Shown here: positions 1-5,094 of the stretch, piece after piece
Numbering within the stretch: position 1 is the first letter of the stretch
Layout of the letters: every line of letters starts with the position of its first letter
Assembly: GCA_025453505.1 (NCBI GenBank)
Contig: JALOQG010000231.1
Location: 1-5,094, forward strand
Direction of reading: 5' to 3'
From: Myxococcota bacterium
Lineage (GTDB): Bacteria > Myxococcota_A > UBA9160 > PR03
DNA: 5,094 bases
Program-made: the position numbers and the translations under genes
Notes under the pieces: model-generated
What the model saw: only the letters and a program-made list of their open reading frames with translations
What the model was told of the DNA's origin: nothing
Databases searched by the model: none

Positions 1-1020
1 CCAGACGGTCTTCTCGTCGATTCCGAAGTCGATCAGACACGCGATCTCGTCGACGCCGATTGCGTCGAGCCTTTGGACGAGGTCGAGACACTTCTCGTAG
101 GAGCCCAGCATGCTCGCCAGGTGGAAGTACTTCTCGAAGGAGGCCTCGAGCGTGTCGTCGACGAGGTCGGGCGTGAGTTCGCCGACCTCGATCTCGCCGG
201 CGTTCTTGAGGAAGGGCACGGAAGCCAGGTGCCCGGCGGCCAGGTTGAGGGAGCCGGCGAGGTAGCGCTTCATCGGTTCGCGCGCGATCTCGTGCACTTC
301 GTCGTCGCTGTCGCCGACGAAGGTGTGCAGCATCAAGGTCATGATGCCGCGTCCCGGGTGACCGGCTTCCTTCCAGGCGCTTCGGTAGATCGCGATCTTC
401 TCGGCAACGGCATCCACCGTCTGGCCGAGCAGGTGCGTCAGCAGGTTCGCGCCCATCTCGCCGGCCTTGCGGAACGTCTCGGGATTGGCGGCCGCCGTGA
501 TCCAGATCGGGACTTCCTTCTGGATCGGCCGCGGCACCGTCTGCACCGCGATCGTCTGACCCTGCGGGTTCGTCACGTGATGCAGATCCCCGCGCCAGAG
601 CTTCTTCAGTTGCTCGCTCTTCTCCTCGAACACTTCCTTGCGGCGCTCGAACTCGGCCTGCTTGTCGGAGATGACGAAGTCGTTCGGAACCCAGCCGCAC
701 GCGAGACCGAGGCCGACGCGCCCGCCCGAGATGTTGTCGACGACGGCCCATTCTTCGGCGACGCGGATCGGATCGTGCAGCGGCAGGACCACGCTGCCCG
801 AGCAGATCTGCACCCGGCTCGTCGTGGCGGCGATCGCGCCGGCGATCACCGACGGATTCGGCGAGAGGCCGCCGAAGCTGTGGAAGTGGCGTTCGGGCGT
901 CCAGACCCGCACGAAGCCGTTCCGGTCGGCCCACTTCGCGCTCTCGAGGATGAGCTCGTAGCGCCCGTGCTCGCCGTCCTTGCTCTCGTGATTGGCGAAG
1001 TAGAAGAGGCCGAAATCCAT
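1..1020 (-). CDS. MupA/Atu3671-type FMN-dependent luciferase-like monooxygenase (3' end cut by window edge)
   Basis: Luciferase-like (TIM-barrel) flavin monooxygenase, 340 codons visible with no stop before the left edge. The N-terminus MDFGLFYFA, TPERHFHSFGG (41-51), SPNPSV (53-58), SGSVVLPLHDPIRVAEEW (74-91), DNISGGRVGLGLACGW (95-110), the RRKE helix (127-130) and LWRG (141-144), PIWITAAANPETFRKAGEMG (171-190), NLLTHLLGQ (192-200) and GVDEIACLIDFG (322-333) together fit the MupA/Atu3671 family. That family includes domains embedded in NRPS/PKS lines (MupA of mupirocin synthesis) and stand-alone proteins; substrates are mostly unknown. Domain members end roughly 20 residues beyond this point, so only a short C-terminal piece need be missing unless the gene continues into further domains. 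The ATG at 1020 is chosen because GGGAG lies about 5 bases upstream; an in-frame ATG at 1047 would add nine residues. G+C is lower than in its neighbours. Family call strong, reaction unknown. Confidence 0.9.
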   Translation of the reverse strand, partial: MDFGLFYFANHESKDGEHGRYELILESAKWADRNGFVRVWTPERHFHSFGGLSPNPSVIAGAIAATTSRVQICSGSVVLPLHDPIRVAEEWAVVDNISGGRVGLGLACGWVPNDFVISDKQAEFERRKEVFEEKSEQLKKLWRGDLHHVTNPQGQTIAVQTVPRPIQKEVPIWITAAANPETFRKAGEMGANLLTHLLGQTVDAVAEKIAIYRSAWKEAGHPGRGIMTLMLHTFVGDSDDEVHEIAREPMKRYLAGSLNLAAGHLASVPFLKNAGEIEVGELTPDLVDDTLEASFEKYFHLASMLGSYEKCLDLVQRLDAIGVDEIACLIDFGIDEKTVW

Positions 1021-1047
1021 GTCCACTCCCGAAGCCGCGGTGCTCAT

Positions 1048-1305
1048 CGGGTGAGTGCCCCGCCGACCGTACGGGGTGTCGATCGCACTCGGCTGCGCCG
1101 TTCTGCGGCCAGTGTGCGCGCTCGCTTCCCAGGTTGCTCGCCGCAACGTCTGCTCGGTGACACTTCGTAGCGAAAACGTGTGACGCTCTGCGCCGCCTGG
1201 ACGCCCGGGTGTGACATCGCGCCCATCCGCGTGGAGCGGGCGGCCTTCCGCGATCACGGGCTGCGTCGGCGGGTCGCTTCGCGGCCGGAAGGAGCCTCGG
1301 CGGCT
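1048..1305. other. Intergenic region with no convincing gene
   Basis: This gap lies between the aminotransferase stop and the leftmost monooxygenase gene. A 60-codon arginine-rich minus-strand frame (1226 to 1044) is open here, but it has no good ribosome binding site and no recognisable motif, so it is not called. The stretch around 1150-1185 is the most A+T-rich part of the gap (it includes cgaaaacgtg), and is the likeliest place for a minus-strand promoter of the monooxygenase gene, but I could not find a convincing -35/-10 pair. The part nearest the aminotransferase stop holds an imperfect inverted repeat, listed separately. Confidence 0.5.
1244..1292 (-). terminator. Possible hairpin downstream of the aminotransferase gene
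   Basis: The arms ccttccgcga (1244-1253) and tcgcggccggaagg (1279-1292) are complementary over ten bases, with a four-base bulge in the longer arm and a 25-base loop. The structure begins about 13 bases after the minus-strand stop codon of the aminotransferase. There is no T-run after it on the minus strand, so a classical intrinsic terminator is not supported. It may be a Rho-assisted or mRNA 3'-end structure, or chance in G+C-rich sequence. Confidence 0.25.
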
Positions 1306-2304
1306 TCAGCGCCCGAATGCGCGGCGGATGCGCGTGAGCGCCTCGTCCACGTTGGCGCGCGAGTTGAACGCAGACAGGCGCAGATAGCCCTCGCCGGCGG
1401 GACCGAAGCCGGCGCCCGGCGTGCCGACGACGTGGCACTGCGCGAGCAGCGCGTCGAAGAAGTCCCACGAGCCCAGGTCCTCGGGCGTGCGGATCCAGAT
1501 GTAGGGCGCGTGCACGCCGCCGAAGACGCGGAAGCCCGCGCCGCCGAGGCCCTCGCGCAGGAGGCGCGCGTTCTCCATGTAGTACGCGATCTGCTCGCCG
1601 GTCTGCTTCTTGCCTTCGGGCTGGTGCACGGCTTCGGCCGCGCGCTGGATCACGTACGGAACGCCGTTGAACTTGGTCGACATGCGCCGCGCCCACGCGA
1701 CCCAGCGTTCGAGCTGCGCCCGCGTCGCGACGGCGCCGGTCGGGTTGTTCGGGAAGCACAGGTACGCGACGTCGGCGGGGCCGCCCGGCGGATCGGGCAC
1801 GAAGCCGTTGGCTTCGGTCGCGGGCAGGTAGAGGATGCCGCCGTAGTAGCCGCGCGCGTCGATCGCACCGGTGCGGCCCGCCATCACGTTGGTGTCGACG
1901 TAGACGGGATACACGGGATCGGCGACCGCCATGCGGCAGCCCGTGCCGAAGATCTCCTGGATGTTGCCGCTGTCCTGCTTCGAGCCGTCGGAGACGAAGA
2001 GTTCGTCGCGTGCGAGCGTGACGCCGCGCGGGGCGTAGTCGTCGGCGAGGATCGCATCGAGCAGGAACTCGTAACCCTGGTCCGGCGCGTAGCCGCGGAA
2101 GCCGTCGGAGCTGCCCATCTCGTCCACCGCGCGCCGCATCGCTTCGACGATCGCGGGCGCGAGCGGCAGCGTCACGTCGCCGATGCCGAGCCGGATGATC
2201 TTCGCATCCGGGTGCGCGTCGGCGAACGCCTTCACGCGCCGCCCGATTTCGGGGAAGAGGTAGCCGGCCGCGAGTTTCCGATAGTGGTCGTTGATCTGCG
2301 CCAT
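1306..2304 (-). CDS. dapL: LL-diaminopimelate aminotransferase-like protein (DapL type) with internal deletion removing the catalytic lysine
   Basis: Fold-type I, PLP-dependent aminotransferase of the DapL family, which makes LL-diaminopimelate from tetrahydrodipicolinate and glutamate for lysine and peptidoglycan synthesis. Diagnostic segments: NDHYRKLAAGYLFPEIGRRV (5-24), IIRLGIGDVTLPL (36-48), FRGYAPDQGYEFL (69-81), VSDGSKQDSGN (104-114), DPVYPVYVDTNV (129-140), CFPNNPTGAV (183-192; Asn187 is the expected PLP contact), TKFNGVPYVIQRAAEAV (210-226), GGVHAPYIWI (262-271) and GFGPAGEGYLRLSAF (299-313; Arg309 is the expected carboxylate binder). The protein has 332 residues against roughly 410 in the family. 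At A205-R206-R207-M208 it jumps from the helix after NPTG directly to the (N)RR-x-STKFNG segment, so the FDAAYEAFI and SFSKTAGFTG blocks with the PLP lysine are absent, in frame. As read, it should not transaminate. ATG at 2304 has AGGA nine bases upstream. Family certain; activity doubtful. Confidence 0.88.
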   Translation of the reverse strand: MAQINDHYRKLAAGYLFPEIGRRVKAFADAHPDAKIIRLGIGDVTLPLAPAIVEAMRRAVDEMGSSDGFRGYAPDQGYEFLLDAILADDYAPRGVTLARDELFVSDGSKQDSGNIQEIFGTGCRMAVADPVYPVYVDTNVMAGRTGAIDARGYYGGILYLPATEANGFVPDPPGGPADVAYLCFPNNPTGAVATRAQLERWVAWARRMSTKFNGVPYVIQRAAEAVHQPEGKKQTGEQIAYYMENARLLREGLGGAGFRVFGGVHAPYIWIRTPEDLGSWDFFDALLAQCHVVGTPGAGFGPAGEGYLRLSAFNSRANVDEALTRIRRAFGR

Positions 2305-2327
2305 GGGCGCGGATCCTAGCGTCCCGA

Positions 2328-2341
2328 GCGGATGCTTCCGC
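2328..2341 (-). other. Small perfect hairpin in the gap between the FAD oxidase and aminotransferase genes
   Basis: The sequence gcgga-tgct-tccgc forms a 5-bp stem with a four-base loop inside the 45-base gap after the FAD oxidase stop. There is no T-run, so it is more likely a minor mRNA structure, or chance, than a strong terminator. The short same-strand gap leaves read-through from the FAD oxidase into the aminotransferase plausible. Confidence 0.25.
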
Positions 2342-2349
2342 CCACCGTT

Positions 2350-3972
2350 TCAGGCCGGCTGCGGATCGAGCAGCACGCCGGGGTTCAGCACGCCGGCGGG
2401 ATCGAGCGCGCGCTTGGCGCCGCCGAGCGCGGCGCGGAAGAGCGCCGGCGTCTCGCGGTCGTAGCCGGGGCGGTGATCGCGGCCGACGGAGTGGTGGTGC
2501 GTGATCGTGCCGCCGAGCCGGACCAGCGCTTCGCTCGCGGCGGCCTTGATCTCGTCCCACTGCTCGAGCTCCGCGCCGCGCTTGCCGGGCGCGAGGATCG
2601 TGTAGTAGGGCGCGGGTCCGTCGGCGTAGACGTGCGTGAAGCGACACGAGAGCGTGCCGCCGCCGCACACGCGCTGCACCGCGTCGCGCACCGCTGCGCC
2701 GACGCCCGCGTGGAACTCGGCGAAGCGATCCCACGTCACCGCCGTCTCGAAGGTCTCGGACACGACGCCCGCGCGCGCGAGCACGTCGCGCAGGTACGGC
2801 GCGTTGACGAAGGCATTGCGCCACGCGCCCGCGGCGCCGTCGCGCGCGCCTTCGTCGCCGCGCTGCGTCTTCGCGCCGCCTTCGGGCGCGACGCCGCCGG
2901 CCTCGACCGCGATCTCGATCGCGCGCGCCATCCACGCGTCGAGCGCATGGTCCGCCGACTCGAACGCCACGAGCAGCACGCACTCCGTGCCGTCGCCCGC
3001 GCCGGCGTTCGCCGCCTCGATCGCGTCGAGCAGCCGGCAGTTCGACGGGTGCAAACCGGCCTGCGAGATCTGCCGCACGGCTTCGACCGCGCTCTCGAAG
3101 CCGCGCGCGCCCGCGAACTTCACGGCGGTCGCCGCGCGGAAGCGCGGGCGATCCTGCAGCCGCATCCACGCCTCGGTGATCACGCCGAGCGCGCCCTCGG
3201 AGCCGATGAAGAGGCGATCCGGCGCGGGGCCGGCGCCGGAACCCGGCAGGCGTCGCGAAGCGACGACGCCGCTCGGCGTCACCACGCGCAGCGACTCGAC
3301 GAACTCGTCGATGTGCGTGTAGAGCGTGGCGTAGTGGCCGCCCGAGCGCGTCGCGATCCAGCCGCCGAGCGACGAGAACTCGAACGACTGCGGGTAGTGC
3401 CGCAGCGTGAGGCCGTGCGGGCGGAGCTGGTCTTCGAGTGCCGGCCCGAGCACGCCGCCCTGGATGCGCGCGGCGCGCGACGTGCGATCGATCTCGAGCA
3501 CGCGATCGAGCCGGCCGAGATCGAGCGACACGACGCCCGCGTAGCGGCCCGCGAGGTCGCGCGCTTCGGTACCGCCCACCACCGACGAGCCGCCGCCGTA
3601 GGGAATGCACGCGATGCGCGCGCCGGCGCACCAGTCGAGCAGCGCCGCGACCTCGGCCTCGTCGCGCGGGAACGCGACGAGATCGGGCGCGGGCGAGAAG
3701 TCGCGGCGCAGCGCGCGCACGATGTCGCGGAAGCCCTTGCCGTAGGTGTGGCCGAGCCGCTCGTGTGGATCCGCGCTGCAGATCGCCGCGAGCGCGGCGG
3801 GCGGCGCGACGCGCGGCGCCGCGAGCGCGATCTCGTCTGCGCGCGGCACGGGTGCGAGGTCGATCGCGACGCCGAAGCGCTGCGCGAGCGTGTGCGCGAC
3901 GCCGCGCGCCTGCTCCTCGTTCGGGCCGCCGTCCTCCCAGCCCCAGCCCCAGAACTTGCGCTTGCGTGTCAC
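2350..3972 (-). CDS. FAD-linked oxidase, alkyldihydroxyacetonephosphate synthase-like
   Basis: A 540-residue flavoprotein of the vanillyl-alcohol oxidase / GlcD superfamily. The PCMH-type FAD domain is shown by IPYGGGSSVVGG (123-134), VVSLDLGRLDRVLEID (148-163), YPQSFEFSSLGGWIATRSGG (193-212), VVTPSG (230-235) and the IGSEGALGVITE block (256-267). The C-terminal FAD-oxidase domain ends in LDPAGVLNPGVLL. Closest match by motif is alkyl-DHAP synthase (AGPS), which swaps the acyl chain of acyl-DHAP for a fatty alcohol in ether-lipid synthesis: the N-terminal RKFWGWGWED (5-14), R313 in CRLLD (position of the AGPS substrate-binding arginine), Y456-Y457 and the His triad H492-H493-H494 in ITHHHSVG. 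The GTG at 3972 is chosen because it lies just before RKRKFWGWG and overlaps the upstream TGA as GTGA; the open frame extends further upstream only as an off-frame shadow of the preceding gene. No signal peptide or membrane segment is evident. Many bacterial homologues have unproven substrates, so ether-lipid synthesis is inference. Confidence 0.9.
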   Translation of the reverse strand: MTRKRKFWGWGWEDGGPNEEQARGVAHTLAQRFGVAIDLAPVPRADEIALAAPRVAPPAALAAICSADPHERLGHTYGKGFRDIVRALRRDFSPAPDLVAFPRDEAEVAALLDWCAGARIACIPYGGGSSVVGGTEARDLAGRYAGVVSLDLGRLDRVLEIDRTSRAARIQGGVLGPALEDQLRPHGLTLRHYPQSFEFSSLGGWIATRSGGHYATLYTHIDEFVESLRVVTPSGVVASRRLPGSGAGPAPDRLFIGSEGALGVITEAWMRLQDRPRFRAATAVKFAGARGFESAVEAVRQISQAGLHPSNCRLLDAIEAANAGAGDGTECVLLVAFESADHALDAWMARAIEIAVEAGGVAPEGGAKTQRGDEGARDGAAGAWRNAFVNAPYLRDVLARAGVVSETFETAVTWDRFAEFHAGVGAAVRDAVQRVCGGGTLSCRFTHVYADGPAPYYTILAPGKRGAELEQWDEIKAAASEALVRLGGTITHHHSVGRDHRPGYDRETPALFRAALGGAKRALDPAGVLNPGVLLDPQPA

Positions 3973-4850
3973 GACTTCGCCGGAGCCAACAGCTTCAGCA
4001 CTTCCTCGTGCGGCGCGGGAAGCCCGTCGGGATGCAGCGGCTGGATGCAGACGTGATCGGCGCCGGCGTCGAAGTGCGCCTGGATGCGCTTGCGGATCGC
4101 GGCTTCGTCGCCCCACGCGACGATCGCGTCGACCAGCCGGTCGCTGAGGCCGCCGCCGAAGTCGGAGTCGTCGTAGCCCAGCCACTTCAAGTTGTTCTGG
4201 TAGTTGGGCAGGCCCGCGTAGATCTTCATCGCGGCGCGCGCGACGCCGCGCGCCTTCGCGGGATCGGTGCAGAGCAGCACCTTCTGTTCGGGCGCGAGGA
4301 TCGCGTCCTTGCCGAGGATCTCGCGGGCGCGCGCGGTGTGTTCGGGCGGCACGAAGTAGGGATGCGCGCCGGCCGCCTTCTCGGCTGCGAGCGCGAGCAT
4401 CTTCGGCCGCAGCGCGGCGAGCACGATCGGCGGCTCGACGGCGGGCTTCGCCGCCATGTAGAGCGCCTTCGACATCGCCTCGAGGTAGTTGCGCATGGTC
4501 GTGACGGGCTTGCCGTACTCGTGGCCGCGCACGTTGGTGACGAGGTGTCCGTGCGAAACGCCGATCCCGAGCACGAAGCGTCCGCCGGTCATCTCGCCCA
4601 CCGTGAGGCGCAGTGCGTTCATCGTCATCGCGTCGCGCGCGTACAGATTGGCGATGCCGGTCGCGAAGACGAGCCGGCTCGTGTGCGCACCGAGGAACGC
4701 GATCGTCGCGAAGGGATCGCGGCCGACGGCCTCGGGCAGCCAGAGCGCCGAATAGCCCCACTCCTCGATCTTCTTCGCCGTCTCCGCGGCCTTCGCCGCC
4801 GGCATCATGTCGAACCACGTCCACACACCGAGTCGACCGAGCAGCGACAT
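3969..4850 (-). CDS. LLM-class oxidoreductase, probably F420-dependent (MSMEG_4141-type)
   Basis: A 293-residue single-domain luciferase-like TIM barrel. Recognised by LGRLGVWTWFD (4-14), EEWGYSALWLPEAVGRDPF (29-47), the block ATGIANLYARDAMTMNALRL (63-82), GEMTGGRFVLGIGVSHGHLV (85-104), RGHEYGKPVTTMRNYLEAM (108-126), LAALRPKML (144-152), GAHPYFVPPEHT (161-172) and GLPNYQNNLKWLGY (213-226). These are the hallmarks of the MSMEG_4141-type family predicted to use coenzyme F420; length fits too. Cofactor use is a family prediction and the substrate is unknown. The start at 4850 is set by AGGAGGT seven bases upstream and by the domain beginning directly after it; an ATG at 4982 in the same frame would add an unrelated 44-residue tail running through the intergenic region and into the divergent gene, so it is rejected. 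The TGA overlaps the GTG start of the FAD oxidase, pointing to a two-gene translational unit. Confidence 0.9.
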   Translation of the reverse strand: MSLLGRLGVWTWFDMMPAAKAAETAKKIEEWGYSALWLPEAVGRDPFATIAFLGAHTSRLVFATGIANLYARDAMTMNALRLTVGEMTGGRFVLGIGVSHGHLVTNVRGHEYGKPVTTMRNYLEAMSKALYMAAKPAVEPPIVLAALRPKMLALAAEKAAGAHPYFVPPEHTARAREILGKDAILAPEQKVLLCTDPAKARGVARAAMKIYAGLPNYQNNLKWLGYDDSDFGGGLSDRLVDAIVAWGDEAAIRKRIQAHFDAGADHVCIQPLHPDGLPAPHEEVLKLLAPAKS

Positions 4851-4851
4851 C

Positions 4852-4889
4852 GCGATACCTCCTGTTGCGCGGGCGGACCAGCGTATCGC
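4852..4889. repeat. Short inverted repeat in the divergent intergenic region (operator candidate)
   Basis: The 7-base arms gcgatac (4852-4858) and gtatcgc (4883-4889) are perfect inverted copies separated by 24 bases, centred near 4870 between two divergent starts. The left arm overlaps the ribosome-binding region of the minus-strand gene. The wide spacing and short arms mean this may be chance; a dimeric regulator site is only a possibility. No clear -35/-10 pair was found for either direction within the 63 bases. Confidence 0.25.
4857..4863 (-). promoter_or_regulatory. Strong ribosome binding site of the F420-type oxidoreductase
   Basis: On the minus strand AGGAGGT is followed by seven bases or fewer to the ATG at 4850, nearly perfect complementarity to the 16S rRNA 3' end. 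It decides the start codon against the upstream in-frame ATG. Confidence 0.85.
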
Positions 4890-4900
4890 AGCCGCCGCCC

Positions 4901-4907
4901 GGGAGGA
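4901..4907 (+). promoter_or_regulatory. Ribosome binding site of the GST-like gene
   Basis: GGGAGGA sits six to seven bases before the ATG at 4914, a strong Shine-Dalgarno match that supports this start for the divergent plus-strand gene. Confidence 0.8.
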
Positions 4908-4913
4908 CACGCC

Positions 4914-5094
4914 ATGGCGATCCGGCTCTTCGAGCACCCGCTCTCGCCCTACGTCCGCAAGCTGAAGATCGTGCTCGAGCACGCGGGCATCCCGTACGAG
5001 CGCGTGTTCGTGAATCCGCTGGCGCCCGATCCGGAGGCGCTGCGGACGTTCGCCGCCGCGAGCCCGCGCCTCGAAGTGCCGTGCGTCGTGGACG
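4914..5094 (+). CDS. Glutathione S-transferase-like protein, N-terminal part (cut by window edge)
   Basis: Sixty residues are visible before the right edge. They form the first half of a thioredoxin-fold GST N-terminal domain: strand IRLFEHP (3-9), the motif L-SPYVRKLKIVLEHAGIPYE (10-29) where Ser11 is the candidate catalytic residue, and EVPCVVD (54-60) where Pro56 matches the conserved cis-proline of the glutathione site (the usual V-P-x-L-V-D block). Typical family members run to about 200-230 residues with a helical C-terminal domain, which lies outside the window. The gene is transcribed divergently from the F420-type oxidoreductase across 63 bases. GST-like proteins conjugate or reduce with glutathione, but substrates cannot be predicted and some members are not enzymes. 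The fold call is good; which GST class it is remains open. Confidence 0.85.
   Translation, partial: MAIRLFEHPLSPYVRKLKIVLEHAGIPYERVFVNPLAPDPEALRTFAAASPRLEVPCVVD

Noticed and set aside
73..1170. Plus-strand open frame of 365 codons opposite the leftmost monooxygenase
   Set aside because: It is the antisense of the MupA-type monooxygenase, which has all family motifs on the minus strand.
1157..1184. Near-palindromic stretch gtgacacttcg...cgaaaacgtgtgac
   Set aside because: Only ttcg-tag-cgaa and cac/gtg pair, with a bulge between them; too weak to call an operator or terminator.
1044..1226. Small minus-strand frame of 60 codons before the leftmost monooxygenase, whose stop overlaps the alternative ATG at 1047 as ATGA
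   Set aside because: The overlap is suggestive of coupling, but the frame lacks a good ribosome binding site, is arginine-rich like other shadow frames, and shows no motif; the monooxygenase has its own GGGAG site before the ATG at 1020.
1180..2319. Plus-strand open frame of 379 codons opposite the aminotransferase
   Set aside because: Composition is Arg/Ala/Val-rich without motifs, while the minus strand shows unmistakable DapL blocks.
2332..4056. Long plus-strand open frame of 574 codons opposite the FAD oxidase
   Set aside because: It is an arginine- and alanine-rich antisense shadow with no recognisable motif; the minus strand here encodes a clear FAD-linked oxidase. Long antisense frames are expected at this G+C content.
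3973..4824. N-terminal extension of the FAD oxidase frame, giving an apparent 824-residue protein
   Set aside because: The extra 284 codons are an off-frame reading of the F420-type oxidoreductase on the same strand, rich in arginine and alanine; the real start is the GTG at 3972.
4851..4982. Upstream ATG at 4982 extending the F420-type oxidoreductase by 44 residues
   Set aside because: The added residues match nothing in the family and run across the intergenic region and the start of the divergent GST-like gene; the perfect ribosome binding site supports 4850.

Overview
The window is dense, high-GC bacterial DNA. It holds four genes on the minus strand (two complete redox enzymes, one shortened aminotransferase, one luciferase-like enzyme cut by the left edge) and the start of one divergent plus-strand gene at the right edge. 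No RNA gene, insertion sequence, CRISPR array or phage feature was seen. The mix of a DapL-type aminotransferase, an F420-type luciferase-like oxidoreductase, an alkyl-DHAP-synthase-like flavoprotein and a glutathione S-transferase-like protein suggests an uncultured high-GC lineage near Myxococcota, Binatota or other former Deltaproteobacteria. This is an inference from gene content; Actinobacteria are less likely because of DapL and the GST-like gene.

Layout in the direction of minus-strand transcription (right to left): a luciferase-like oxidoreductase of the F420-dependent MSMEG_4141 type (4850 to 3969) has a near-perfect ribosome binding site. Its stop overlaps the GTG start of an FAD-linked oxidase resembling alkyldihydroxyacetonephosphate synthase (3972 to 2350) by 4 bases (GTGA), so these two are very probably co-translated. 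A 45-base gap leads to a DapL-like LL-diaminopimelate aminotransferase (2304 to 1306). After a 285-base gap with no convincing gene comes a MupA/Atu3671-type FMN-dependent luciferase-like monooxygenase (1020 leftward), which runs off the left edge. To the right, a 63-base intergenic region separates the F420-type gene from a divergent GST-like gene (4914 onward, partial).

The most notable observation is in the aminotransferase. Its reading frame is open and both halves match DapL well, but about 75 to 80 residues are missing from the middle, including the segment that carries the pyridoxal-phosphate-binding lysine (the S-F-S-K motif of the family). It is either a catalytically dead or repurposed protein, a decaying gene, or an assembly collapse at a short repeat. 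The leftmost gene also has clearly lower G+C (about 60% in sampled lines) than the other minus-strand genes (about 73%), which hints at a different history. The window reads mainly as a set of oxidoreductases; no clearly new multi-gene system can be demonstrated from it.
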